The position numbers and the translations under genes are program-made. Below are positions 1 through 8,028 of a stretch of DNA of 39,158 bases, piece by piece. The DNA lies in the NCBI RefSeq assembly GCF_025362475.1, contig NZ_JANYGH010000075.1:1-39158 (forward strand), read 5' to 3'. This DNA is from Mucilaginibacter sp. Its GTDB lineage: Bacteria; Bacteroidota; Bacteroidia; Sphingobacteriales; Sphingobacteriaceae. The notes under the pieces were generated by a model that saw nothing but the letters and a program-made list of their open reading frames with translations, was not told the DNA's origin and did no database searches. Within the stretch, counting starts at the first letter, position 1; each line of letters begins with the position of its first letter.

Positions 1-1
1 C

Positions 2-874
2 GGCGGTCGTGGCGGGCATGTTATTGTAAAAGGTAACTCACAGTTCTGGACGCTGTTACACCTTAAATACCGTAAACACATCATCGCTCCCGACGGTGAA
101 TCGGGCGGAAGCTCTTTACGTACAGGAAAGAACGGTAAAGACGAAATTTTAGAAGTGCCCCTGGGCACCATAGCCAAAGATGCAGAAACCGGCGAGATAC
201 TATTCGAGATAACTAAAGACGGCGAAACCAAAATATTAACACCCGGCGGTCGTGGTGGCTTAGGCAACTGGCACTTTAAATCGGCCACGCAACAAACCCC
301 TCGTTTTGCCCAACCAGGTGGTGAAGGAAAAGAAGTTTGGAACATATTAGAGCTAAAAGTATTGGCCGACGTTGGTTTGGTAGGATTCCCTAATGCGGGT
401 AAATCAACCCTACTATCCGTAGTATCTGCTGCCAAGCCCGAGATTGCCGATTATGCCTTTACCACATTGGTGCCTAACCTGGGTATAGTATCTTATCGTG
501 ATAACCGTTCATTTGTAATGGCCGATATTCCGGGAATTATTGAAGGTGCTTCACAAGGGAAAGGTTTGGGATTCAGATTTTTGAGGCATATCGAACGTAA
601 CTCGGTATTGTTGTTTATGGTACCTGCCGATACAACCCGCACTATTAAAGAGGAATACGAAATATTATTGAACGAGTTGCAGGAGTACAACGCAGAACTG
701 ATGCATAAACCCCGCGTTTTGGCAGTTACCAAAATGGATTTGCTTGACGAGGAATTGCAGGCAGAAATTCAGCACGAATTACCCGCCGGAATTCCTTCTA
801 TATTCATATCATCGGTAGCACAAAAAAATCTTATGGGTTTAAAGGATCTCCTTTGGGCCGAGATAAATAAATAA
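2..874 (+). CDS. obgE: GTPase Obg/CgtA, 5' end outside window
   Basis: This is an Obg-family GTPase involved in late 50S ribosome assembly and stress or (p)ppGpp-linked growth control. The reading frame is open from the first bases of the window, so the true start lies upstream. The GTG at 155 is only an internal codon. The visible N-terminal part carries the glycine-rich Obg fold (GGRGGHVIVKG, then PGGRGGLGNWHF). The G domain follows with the P-loop GFPNAGKST, switch II DIPG, TKMD (G4) and SSV (G5). About 290 residues are visible, and they end soon after the G domain, so no long C-terminal extension is present. No neighbour upstream can be seen. The family assignment is very secure. Confidence 0.96.
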   Translation, partial: GGRGGHVIVKGNSQFWTLLHLKYRKHIIAPDGESGGSSLRTGKNGKDEILEVPLGTIAKDAETGEILFEITKDGETKILTPGGRGGLGNWHFKSATQQTPRFAQPGGEGKEVWNILELKVLADVGLVGFPNAGKSTLLSVVSAAKPEIADYAFTTLVPNLGIVSYRDNRSFVMADIPGIIEGASQGKGLGFRFLRHIERNSVLLFMVPADTTRTIKEEYEILLNELQEYNAELMHKPRVLAVTKMDLLDEELQAEIQHELPAGIPSIFISSVAQKNLMGLKDLLWAEINK

Positions 875-900
875 ACTTATCAGCCATCAAGGCGGTAGCT

Positions 901-1148
901 TTTCACCCTGTACAGTCTCCGAATAGATCCTTCGTTCCTTCCAAAAAAAATATTTTTTGTCATCCTGGAACGCAGTGAAGGATCTATTCTTCGACATGCT
1001 TCTTCGCCCTGTACAGTCTGCGAATAGATCCTTCGGTCCTCGTAAAAAAGTACTTTTTGTCATCCTGAACGCAGTGAAGGATCTGTTATTCGCCATGCTT
1101 CTTCGCTCTTTACTGTCTGCGAATAGATCCTTCGTTCCTCAGGATGAC
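901..1148. repeat. Tandem array of a palindromic ~90-bp intergenic repeat
   Basis: Three copies lie head to tail: a right-half copy (901-942), a copy lacking its right end (959-1042) and an intact copy (1059-1148). The intact unit begins GTCATCCTGA and ends TCAGGATGAC. Its outer arms pair (GTCATCCTGA ... GAAGGATC with GATCCTTC ... TCAGGATGAC), so the unit can fold into a long hairpin. The same unit occurs once more at 37083-37172. Short open frames across it encode near-identical repeated peptides, which is what a non-coding tandem repeat would give. It resembles REP/MITE-like dispersed elements; no transposase is nearby. Confidence 0.85.
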
Positions 1149-1628
1149 AGACTTTTTAAAAGGGCGACAAGCTCTCAAAAACGTCATTTCACTTTCAAGT
1201 TTTGCGAAATTCCATAACTCCCCATGAGTATGAACACAGAAACAACCCCCAATATGCAATTTTAAACAAGTGTGGAATAAATTCCCTTAACCGGGGATAT
1301 ATGCCCCGAGCGCTATGTTTTATTGCTATTGTAAATTATTGGACAATGTAGTTTAATAGGCCTGATTATGGTTCTACAGGCCGATTGGGATTAATGGTAA
1401 GGTTTATGTATCTATATTAAATCCAATGTTATTTTATTAACAAGATATGGTTGCTATGTGGGGCAGTAGTGTAGGTAATAAAAGGGTAAAGCAGGTTCAA
1501 AGCCTGCGGATTGAAGTTAAAAGCGATGCGGAAATGCATTAATATATTTAATTTCAAATTAAACCTTTATTAAGATAATTACGTACAAAGTCCAGGCTAA
1601 TGAAATCGAACTGATCTAAATACCAAAT
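1149..1628. other. Intergenic region with no supported gene
   Basis: About 480 bases separate the repeat array from the next gene. The sequence is AT-rich. It has a small hairpin (GCAGG TTCAAAG CCTGC near 1491-1507) and a 31-codon open frame (1447-1542) without supporting features. I see no TAnnTTTG promoter element close to the gene at 1629. It probably holds the promoter of that gene, but I cannot place it. Confidence 0.5.
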
Positions 1629-2732
1629 ATGATTGAAATTTTACATTCGTATCATTTTATTTACAACGTTTTAATAGTAGCTTTTTCAACGTTGATCACC
1701 TTGTTATCCATTCCATCCATTTTACACGTTGCGCGCTCAAGGCACCTTTATGATGATGTGGGTCATTTCAGGAAACAGCATGATCATGGTATACCGCGTT
1801 TAGGTGGGGTGGCTATTTTTGTAAGTTTTACCATTACCATTTTATTATTTAGCATAATTGATAAGGCCTTGCCTATTAGTTACCTGCTTTTGGCTTGCAT
1901 CATTCTTTTTACAATGGGGCTAAAAGATGATCTTTCTGGAGTAAATTCAAGTACAAAGTTTTTTATTCAGTTTGTGGTAGCAGCTATATTGGTATTATTG
2001 GGAGATATCCGCCTAACCAGTATGTACGGCGTATTCGGTATTTTTGAGCTGCCATATATCCCAAGTGCTATATTCTCCATACTGCTTATTATGCTCATCG
2101 TTAACTCCTTTAATTTGATTGATGGTATTGATGGTTTGGCGGCAGCTACCGGTATTATAGTAAATGGTGCTTTTGCCCTGTTATTTATGTATATCCATCA
2201 ATATGAGCTTGCAGCTATTTCGTTGGCTATGGTGGGCGCTGTTATTGGTTTTTTAAAGTATAATATTACACCCGCCAAAATATTTATGGGCGATACCGGC
2301 GCATTGTTAATAGGCCTTGTATCGGCGGTTATGGCAATTAAATTTATCGAGGTGAGTAAAATTACCGGTGTTGGTATACCTGTAATAAGCTTTGGCCCAG
2401 CATTAACAATGGCTGTGTTGGTAGGCCCTGTTTTTGATACTTTAAGAATGTTTACGCTCAGGATTGCTAGCGGCAAATCGCCATTTGAGGCTGATAGAAA
2501 CCACATGCATCACCGTGTTTTAAGGCTGGGTCTTAATCACTTGCAAACTACCCTATGCTTATCGGTAATCAATTTATTATCAATAAGCATGGTGTTTATA
2601 TTTAGTAACCTGAGTAACTCCCTGCTAATAGTTATCATATTGTTAATTTCGGTTGTATCCAACTGGGTAATAACTTTTTGCCTGCGATCAAAAGAGCGCG
2701 AAAGCCGGGCTTTACGCAATTTTTTGGCTTAA
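1629..2732 (+). CDS. Polyprenyl-phosphate HexNAc-1-phosphate transferase, WecA/TagO-like (MraY superfamily)
   Basis: This is a polytopic membrane enzyme of 367 residues that should move a HexNAc-1-phosphate (usually GlcNAc-1-P) from UDP-sugar to undecaprenyl phosphate, the first step of O-antigen, capsule or similar glycan synthesis. Signature motifs are visible in order: a cytoplasmic LGG segment (GIPRLGGVAIF), the KDD pair, NSFNLIDGIDGLA, KIFMGDTG, and the His-rich HMHHR loop typical of WecA-type rather than MraY-type members. About ten hydrophobic segments are present. It stands alone with no glycosyltransferase neighbours, so the glycan it serves is unknown. It is distinct from the true mraY at 24963. 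The exact sugar cannot be read from sequence. Confidence 0.88.
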   Translation: MIEILHSYHFIYNVLIVAFSTLITLLSIPSILHVARSRHLYDDVGHFRKQHDHGIPRLGGVAIFVSFTITILLFSIIDKALPISYLLLACIILFTMGLKDDLSGVNSSTKFFIQFVVAAILVLLGDIRLTSMYGVFGIFELPYIPSAIFSILLIMLIVNSFNLIDGIDGLAAATGIIVNGAFALLFMYIHQYELAAISLAMVGAVIGFLKYNITPAKIFMGDTGALLIGLVSAVMAIKFIEVSKITGVGIPVISFGPALTMAVLVGPVFDTLRMFTLRIASGKSPFEADRNHMHHRVLRLGLNHLQTTLCLSVINLLSISMVFIFSNLSNSLLIVIILLISVVSNWVITFCLRSKERESRALRNFLA

Positions 2733-2813
2733 AATAAGCTTTATACAATAGTACCTTTAGTAGTTTTAGCGTCACTAAATTTCAGTTACTGGTAAATAGC
2801 CGTTCCTCTTCAT

Positions 2814-2821
2814 TAACTTTG
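2814..2821 (+). promoter_or_regulatory. Bacteroidota -7 promoter element before gap
   Basis: TAACTTTG matches TAnnTTTG exactly and lies 16 bases before the gap ATG, which implies a very short leader. No good TTG-type -33 element sits about 19 bases upstream, so only half of the promoter is supported. Confidence 0.5.
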
Positions 2822-2837
2822 TGGCCTTTATAAAATA

Positions 2838-3848
2838 ATGATGAAGATCGCCATAAATGGATTCGGCCGTATAGGTCGTATATTTTTAAGGAATATATTA
2901 TCCCACACAGAAGTACAGGTTGTAGCAATTAATGATCTGACAGATACCCAAACGCTTGCGCATTTATTTAAATATGATTCTGTTCACCGGGGCTATAAAG
3001 GCCAGGTAAGTTTTGATGCCAATAACTTAATCATCAACGGACAAAAAATAAAGGTACTTGCCGAACGTGACCCGCTGTCCCTGCCCTGGAAAGATCTTGA
3101 TATTGATTTGGTGATTGAAGCTACGGGGAAATTTACCTCAAAGCAAGGAGCGCAATTGCATTTAACAGCCGGAGCTAAACAGGTGATCATATCGGCCCCA
3201 TCAACAGATAAAAGTGTACCCACCGTAGTACTGGCCGTTAATGACGGGCTGGTTGATCTTACATCTTCCATATTATCAAATGCATCCTGCACCACTAATA
3301 ACGTGGCTGCTATGGTTAAGATTCTTGACGAAAACTGGGGTATTATTGATGGCTATATCACAACGGTGCATTCTATGACAGGCGATCAAAATCTTCACGA
3401 TGCACCGCATAAGGATTTAAGGCGTGCGCGCGCCGCATCGGCTTCTATCATCCCAACAACTACGGGTGCTGCAAAAGCCATTACGGCCATATTTCCTCAC
3501 CTGGAAGGCCGCCTTGGTGGTGCTGGTATCCGGGTACCGGTGCTTAACGGCTCCTTAACCGATTTTACCTGTAGCCTTAAAAAGCAGCCCACTATTGACG
3601 AAATTAATCTGGCATTTAAACAGGCCGCGTATGGCCCGATGAAAAATGTACTGGAATATACCGAAGATCCTATAGTATCAACCGATATACTTGACAATCC
3701 GCATAGCTGCATTTTTGATGCGCAGCTTACTTCAATAGTTGGCGGCCTGGTAAAGGTGGTTGGTTGGTATGATAATGAAATGGGCTACAGCAGCCGCCTT
3801 GCAGATCTTGTTGTAAAAATAGCGGCGCTAAAAACAGAAGTAGCCTAA
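2838..3848 (+). CDS. gap: Glyceraldehyde-3-phosphate dehydrogenase, type I
   Basis: This enzyme converts glyceraldehyde-3-phosphate to 1,3-bisphosphoglycerate in glycolysis. It has 336 residues, the normal family length. The Rossmann motif NGFGRIGR is at residues 7-14. Asp33 after the second strand suggests NAD preference. The active-site SNASCTTN places the nucleophile at Cys151, with His178 as general base. The C-terminal WYDNEMGYSSRLADL is typical. Two ATGs stand side by side (2838 and 2841) and either could be used. pgk, the next pathway enzyme, follows after one small gene, so the pair is functionally linked. Many bacteria carry two gap genes; nothing here shows whether this one is the glycolytic or gluconeogenic form. 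Confidence 0.95.
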   Translation: MMKIAINGFGRIGRIFLRNILSHTEVQVVAINDLTDTQTLAHLFKYDSVHRGYKGQVSFDANNLIINGQKIKVLAERDPLSLPWKDLDIDLVIEATGKFTSKQGAQLHLTAGAKQVIISAPSTDKSVPTVVLAVNDGLVDLTSSILSNASCTTNNVAAMVKILDENWGIIDGYITTVHSMTGDQNLHDAPHKDLRRARAASASIIPTTTGAAKAITAIFPHLEGRLGGAGIRVPVLNGSLTDFTCSLKKQPTIDEINLAFKQAAYGPMKNVLEYTEDPIVSTDILDNPHSCIFDAQLTSIVGGLVKVVGWYDNEMGYSSRLADLVVKIAALKTEVA

Positions 3849-3875
3849 ATTTTTCATTTTTAGTATCAAAATTTA

Positions 3876-4310
3876 ATGATAAAATTTATTGAGGTTGAGG
3901 ATCTTTTATCTATCCGCAACGATGTATTACGCGAGGGCAGGCTTACATTAGATGAATGCCGTTTCCCAACAGATAAGATAGTTGGCGCTTTCCACTTAGG
4001 ATATTATAAAAATGATGAACTGGCCTGCATCGTATCATTCCATCCGCAAACTTATGGCGAATTTACCGGTGTAGGTTACCAGCTGCGCGGTATGGCCACT
4101 ATTGATAAATATCGGGGGCAGGGCCTGGGCAATCAATTGGTAAATTTTGCACTTACTTACCTGCGCGGACAAAAAGCAAACTATGTTTGGTGTAACGCGC
4201 GCAAAAAGGCAGCTCCTTTTTATCATAATACAGGCTTCGAGATAGTTTCAACAGAGTTTGACGTGCCCGGAATTGGGCCCCATTATGTGATGTATGTTAA
4301 ATTAAAATGA
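3876..4310 (+). CDS. GNAT-family N-acetyltransferase
   Basis: This protein of 144 residues has the single GNAT fold that transfers acetyl from acetyl-CoA to an amine. The acetyl-CoA pyrophosphate-binding loop RGQGLG is at residues 80-85, preceded by the LRGMAT strand. The late-domain segment APFYHNTGFEIV is also typical. It starts 27 bases after gap, so it is probably in the same transcript. The substrate is unknown. Placement between gap and pgk is suggestive only of co-transcription, not of a role in glycolysis. Confidence 0.85.
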   Translation: MIKFIEVEDLLSIRNDVLREGRLTLDECRFPTDKIVGAFHLGYYKNDELACIVSFHPQTYGEFTGVGYQLRGMATIDKYRGQGLGNQLVNFALTYLRGQKANYVWCNARKKAAPFYHNTGFEIVSTEFDVPGIGPHYVMYVKLK

Positions 4311-4320
4311 AGTTTTAGCC

Positions 4321-4339
4321 AAAAAAGGACTCCTTTTTT
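4321..4339 (+). terminator. Weak hairpin with T tract after the acetyltransferase gene
   Basis: AAAAAAGG and CCTTTTTT form 8-bp arms around a 3-base loop, ending in a run of T, ten bases after the stop codon. The stem has only two G:C pairs, so it may be a weak terminator or none. Confidence 0.35.
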
Positions 4340-4410
4340 ACTTTTTCATTAAGAATTTAGAATAAAATGCTGAATTTGCAGCCCTCATACATAATGACCC
4401 ATATAATCAT

Positions 4411-5601
4411 ATGAAAACTGTAGATCAAATTAGTTTCGCAGGCAAAAAAGCCCTAATCAGGGTTGATTTTAATGTGCCTTTGGATAAAGACTATAACATT
4501 ACCGATGATAACCGGATGACCGCCGCGTTACCAACCATAAAAAAAATATTAAAAGATGGTGGCCGGGTGATCCTGATGTCGCACCTGGGCAGACCAAAAA
4601 ATGGTCCAACAGATGAATTTTCATTAAAACATGTAGTAGCTCATCTGTCAGATTTGTTGGGTCAGCAGGTTGAATTTGCCGACGATTGCATTGGCGAGCA
4701 AGCTGTTGAAAAAGCAAAGAACTTAGGTAATGGCGAAGTGTTGTTATTAGAGAATCTTCGTTTTTACAAAGAGGAAGAAAAAGGCGATGTAGCCTTTGCC
4801 GAAAAACTATCAAAATTAGGTGACATATATGTGAACGATGCTTTTGGTACCGCTCACCGTGCACATGCTTCTACAGCTATTATTGCGCAGTTTTTCCCTG
4901 ATGCCAAATACTTTGGCTACCTGATGGCAGCTGAGCTGGCGAATGCTGAGCGAATACTTAATGATGCTGCAAAACCTTTTACAGCCATCATGGGTGGCTC
5001 TAAGGTATCTGATAAAATAGAACTGATTGAGAAATTATTGGATAAAGTAGATAACCTGATTATTGGTGGTGGTATGGCTTATACCTTTGCAAAAGCAGAT
5101 GGTGGTAGTATAGGTACCTCACTGGTAGAGGCTGATAAGCTTGACCTGGCAACTAGTCTGGTGCAAAAAGCTAAAGACAAAGGTGTAAAGCTTTATTTGC
5201 CCTTAGATAACGTAATTGCCGATGCTTTTTCAAATGATGCCAAAACCGGCGTTGCCAAAACCGGCCAAATTCCGGATGGTTGGATGGGATTGGATATTGG
5301 CCCCGAAACAGTAGCCATTTTTAGCAAGGTGGTTGAAGAATCAAAAACCATTTTATGGAACGGGCCTATGGGGGTATTTGAAATGGAAACATTTTTGGTA
5401 GGTACCAAAGCCATTGCCGAAGCGGTAGTAAAAGCAACCGAAAACGGCGCATTTTCATTAATTGGCGGTGGCGATTCGGCAGCAGCAGTTGCTAAATTCA
5501 ACCTTACCGAAGAGGTAAGCTATGTATCAACCGGCGGTGGTGCATTATTGGAATACATGGAAGGTAAAGAGCTTCCGGGTGTGAAAGCTATTAACGAATA
5601 A
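4411..5601 (+). CDS. pgk: Phosphoglycerate kinase
   Basis: This cytoplasmic glycolytic enzyme transfers phosphate from 1,3-bisphosphoglycerate to ADP. At 396 residues it has the usual length. The N-terminal signature KALIRVDFNVPLD, the substrate-binding SHLGRPKNG, the mid-protein NDAFGTAHRAHAST, the MGGSKVSDKIELIE segment and the C-terminal nucleotide-binding GGGDSAAAV are all present. A near-consensus -7 element (TGAATTTG at 4371-4378) lies upstream, so it may have its own promoter besides read-through from gap. A good hairpin terminator follows. The call is secure. Confidence 0.97.
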   Translation: MKTVDQISFAGKKALIRVDFNVPLDKDYNITDDNRMTAALPTIKKILKDGGRVILMSHLGRPKNGPTDEFSLKHVVAHLSDLLGQQVEFADDCIGEQAVEKAKNLGNGEVLLLENLRFYKEEEKGDVAFAEKLSKLGDIYVNDAFGTAHRAHASTAIIAQFFPDAKYFGYLMAAELANAERILNDAAKPFTAIMGGSKVSDKIELIEKLLDKVDNLIIGGGMAYTFAKADGGSIGTSLVEADKLDLATSLVQKAKDKGVKLYLPLDNVIADAFSNDAKTGVAKTGQIPDGWMGLDIGPETVAIFSKVVEESKTILWNGPMGVFEMETFLVGTKAIAEAVVKATENGAFSLIGGGDSAAAVAKFNLTEEVSYVSTGGGALLEYMEGKELPGVKAINE

Positions 5602-5622
5602 TATTTTTAGCAATATAAAAAT

Positions 5623-5654
5623 GAAAAGTTCAGCCCTAAACGGCTGGACTTTTC
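5623..5654 (+). terminator. Intrinsic terminator after pgk
   Basis: GAAAAGTTCAGCC and GGCTGGACTTTTC form a 13-bp stem (one G-T mismatch) around a six-base loop, 22 bases after the pgk stop codon. The stem itself ends in a T run. Confidence 0.75.
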
Positions 5655-5674
5655 GTATTTAAAAGAAAAATAAA

Positions 5675-6103
5675 ATGATTGGTTTGCAGATCAGGGATTT
5701 TAAGGAAGATGACCGTCATGCGCTTCGGGATATTTATCTTTTAAGCCGCAGGGATACCTTTACCTGGTTTGATACTTCGGAATATGCCTTAACCGATTTT
5801 GACAAGGATACCGAAGACGAACAGATCCTGGTGGCCGACTATGGTGGCGCAGTAATTGGCTTTATATCCTGTTGGTTGCCCGATAATTTTATCCATCACC
5901 TGTTTGTTCACCCGGCTTATGTAAAGCAAGGAGCGGGCAAACTGTTGTTAAACGCCGCCATTGCAATGCTCAACAAACCCGTTACCCTTAAGTGTTTAAT
6001 CCGAAATGAAAATGCGATTGCTTTTTACCGCTCGCAAGGCTGGCAAATAGAGGAAAAAGGAGATGGGAAGCCCGGCGAGTATTTTTTGATGAGCTACCGG
6101 TAA
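5675..6103 (+). CDS. GNAT-family N-acetyltransferase
   Basis: This 142-residue single-domain acetyltransferase is a different lineage from the GNAT at 3876. Features are the strand HHLFVHPAYV and the acetyl-CoA loop KQGAGK at residues 84-89, then the Asn-rich LIRNENAIAFYRSQGW, which is characteristic of the RimI/PhnO-like groups. The start at 5675 lies just after the pgk terminator, so transcription is either read-through or from an unrecognised promoter. Substrate unknown. Confidence 0.85.
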   Translation: MIGLQIRDFKEDDRHALRDIYLLSRRDTFTWFDTSEYALTDFDKDTEDEQILVADYGGAVIGFISCWLPDNFIHHLFVHPAYVKQGAGKLLLNAAIAMLNKPVTLKCLIRNENAIAFYRSQGWQIEEKGDGKPGEYFLMSYR

Positions 6104-6232
6104 ATTATATTTCGCAAAGACTTTTTGTTATATCCGCAGGCTATTATAGACAGCGATTTTTTTTTAGTTGTAAAATTATCCTAACTTGACTTTTATAAGG
6201 CGTTTTGGGATTGGTTAAAAAGCGAAATTGAG

Positions 6233-7945
6233 GTGAATATAAATTCAAATGGAACTGACGGGCATACTTATGATGCAATAGTAATTGGATCGGGCATAAG
6301 CGGTGGATGGGCAGCAAAAGAATTATGTGATCAGGGCTTAAAAACCCTCGTGCTTGAACGTGGGCGAAATGTTACTCATTTAAAAGATTATCCAACGGCA
6401 ACAAAAGATCCTTGGGATTTTCCGCATCGTGGGCATTTGCCATTGACCGTGAAAACGGAAAACCCAATAGCCGAAAAATGTTACGCCTTTTCCGAAGCTA
6501 CAAGCCATTTTTTTGTTAAAGATAAAGAACATCCCTACGTACAGGAAAAACCTTTCGATTGGATTCGCGGATATCAGGTTGGCGGCAAATCGTTGCTATG
6601 GGCCCGGCAGACCCAACGCTGGAGTAAATTTGATTTTGAGGGGCCTGCCAGGGATGGTTTTGCTGTTGATTGGCCAATCAGGTATGATGACATTGCTCCG
6701 TGGTATAGTCACGTAGAAGCTTTTGCAGGAATTGCAGGCAATAAGGATGGTTTGGAAACATTACCCGATGGTGATTTTTTACCGCCCTGGGAAATGAATG
6801 TGGTTGAAAAAACGATACAAAAAAGAATAATGGCTGCTTATCATGATCGCCATGTGGTGATTGGGAGATGCGCCCATTTAACTAAACCTAAAGATATTCA
6901 CCTGCAACAAGGCAGGGGGCAATGCCAAGCCCGTAGTTTATGTGATCGGGGCTGCCCGTTTGGCGGTTATTTTAGTTCAAATTCATCAACATTACCTTGG
7001 GCTGCAAAAACAGGGAATCTCACACTTAGACCAGATTCTGTTGTACACTCCATTATTTATGATGAAAAAAAAGGTAAGGCATCAGGGGTAAAGGTAATAG
7101 ATGCGCATACCAAAAAAGTAACGGAATATTATGCTAAGATCATATTTGTAAATGCAGCCACATTAAATACCAACCTTATTTTACTCAACTCAACATCATC
7201 CAGGTTTCCCCAGGGATTGGGGAATGACAACGGCCTGCTTGGTAAATACATCGCTTTTCATAATTACCGGGGATCGTTATCTGCAAGTATGGATGGTTAC
7301 CTGGATAGCTATTATTACGGCAGGCGGCCTACAGCTGTTATGATGCCTAATTTTAGGAACGTATACAAACAAGAAACAGACTTTTTACGCGGGTACATGA
7401 CTTTCTATACGGCAACCCGTGCAGGCTGGGGCCATCAAACCGACGCTGAACAGGTGGGAGCTAATTTTAAAGATAGTATTGCCGAAGCGGGAAACTGGGG
7501 GATTTATATGATGATGCAGGGTGAAACTATCCCGAAGGTAGAAAATATGGTGAGCCTCAATCATGACCAAAAGGATGAGTGGGGTATGCCGTTATTGTCA
7601 TTTTCGGTAGATTATGACGATAATGACCTGAAATTGCTGAATGATTTTTTGCAACAAGGTGCCGAAATGCTGGATAAAGCTGGGTGTAAAAACATCACCA
7701 CAAATGATAGTAAACAGGCTCCCGGGCTGGATATTCACGAGGTGGGTGGTGTACGCATGGGGAAAGATCCTAAAATATCGCTTTTAAATAATTGGAATCA
7801 GCTGCATAGCTGCCCTAATGTTTTTGTTACCGATGGCGCTTGTATGACATCTACCGGAACTCAAAATCCTTCATTAACATTTATGGCTTTAACAGCCAGG
7901 GCAGCAAATTATGCCGCCAATGAGCTAAAGAAGGGAGCGCTATAA
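6233..7945 (+). CDS. GMC-family FAD-dependent oxidoreductase (gluconate/sugar dehydrogenase-like)
   Basis: This flavoprotein of 570 residues should oxidise an alcohol group on a sugar or sugar acid. The FAD-binding GSGISGG lies at residues 19-25, followed by the ribose-binding LERGR. The C-terminal substrate domain carries the catalytic HEVGG and the closing Asn motif TGTQNPS. A cysteine group (C231, C237, C241, in a GRGQC...LC..GC stretch) recalls the Fe-S-binding cysteines of FAD-dependent sugar dehydrogenases. The start is GTG at 6233: an in-frame stop at 6182-6184 leaves no better codon, and the FAD fold begins ten residues in. There is no signal peptide and no adjacent gluconate-dehydrogenase small subunit or cytochrome, so its electron acceptor is unclear. 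Confidence 0.88.
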   Translation: MNINSNGTDGHTYDAIVIGSGISGGWAAKELCDQGLKTLVLERGRNVTHLKDYPTATKDPWDFPHRGHLPLTVKTENPIAEKCYAFSEATSHFFVKDKEHPYVQEKPFDWIRGYQVGGKSLLWARQTQRWSKFDFEGPARDGFAVDWPIRYDDIAPWYSHVEAFAGIAGNKDGLETLPDGDFLPPWEMNVVEKTIQKRIMAAYHDRHVVIGRCAHLTKPKDIHLQQGRGQCQARSLCDRGCPFGGYFSSNSSTLPWAAKTGNLTLRPDSVVHSIIYDEKKGKASGVKVIDAHTKKVTEYYAKIIFVNAATLNTNLILLNSTSSRFPQGLGNDNGLLGKYIAFHNYRGSLSASMDGYLDSYYYGRRPTAVMMPNFRNVYKQETDFLRGYMTFYTATRAGWGHQTDAEQVGANFKDSIAEAGNWGIYMMMQGETIPKVENMVSLNHDQKDEWGMPLLSFSVDYDDNDLKLLNDFLQQGAEMLDKAGCKNITTNDSKQAPGLDIHEVGGVRMGKDPKISLLNNWNQLHSCPNVFVTDGACMTSTGTQNPSLTFMALTARAANYAANELKKGAL

Positions 7946-7976
7946 TTATTAATAATCCCCCAAAATTTATAAACGC

Positions 7977-8024
7977 AAAAGGGACTTTTCAAATAGTGTA
8001 ACAACTACCCGAAAAGTCCCTTTT
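7977..8024. terminator. Bidirectional terminator between converging genes
   Basis: AAAAGGGACTTTTC pairs perfectly with GAAAAGTCCCTTTT over 14 bp around a 20-base loop. A-rich and T-rich ends on both sides let it serve both the + strand oxidoreductase gene and the - strand glycosidase gene, which converge here. Confidence 0.8.
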
Positions 8025-8028
8025 TTAT

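Noticed and set aside
887..1217. Open frames on both strands (69 and 86 codons) between obgE and the next gene
   Set aside because: They lie in the palindromic repeat and encode the same repeated peptide pieces, with no domain or start signal.
1491..1507. T-arm-like hairpin GCAGG-TTCAAAG-CCTGC, a possible tRNA
   Set aside because: No matching acceptor stem or D and anticodon arms can be found upstream, so it is only a small hairpin.
1447..1542. 31-codon open frame
   Set aside because: Too short, with no recognisable sequence, promoter or neighbour to support it.
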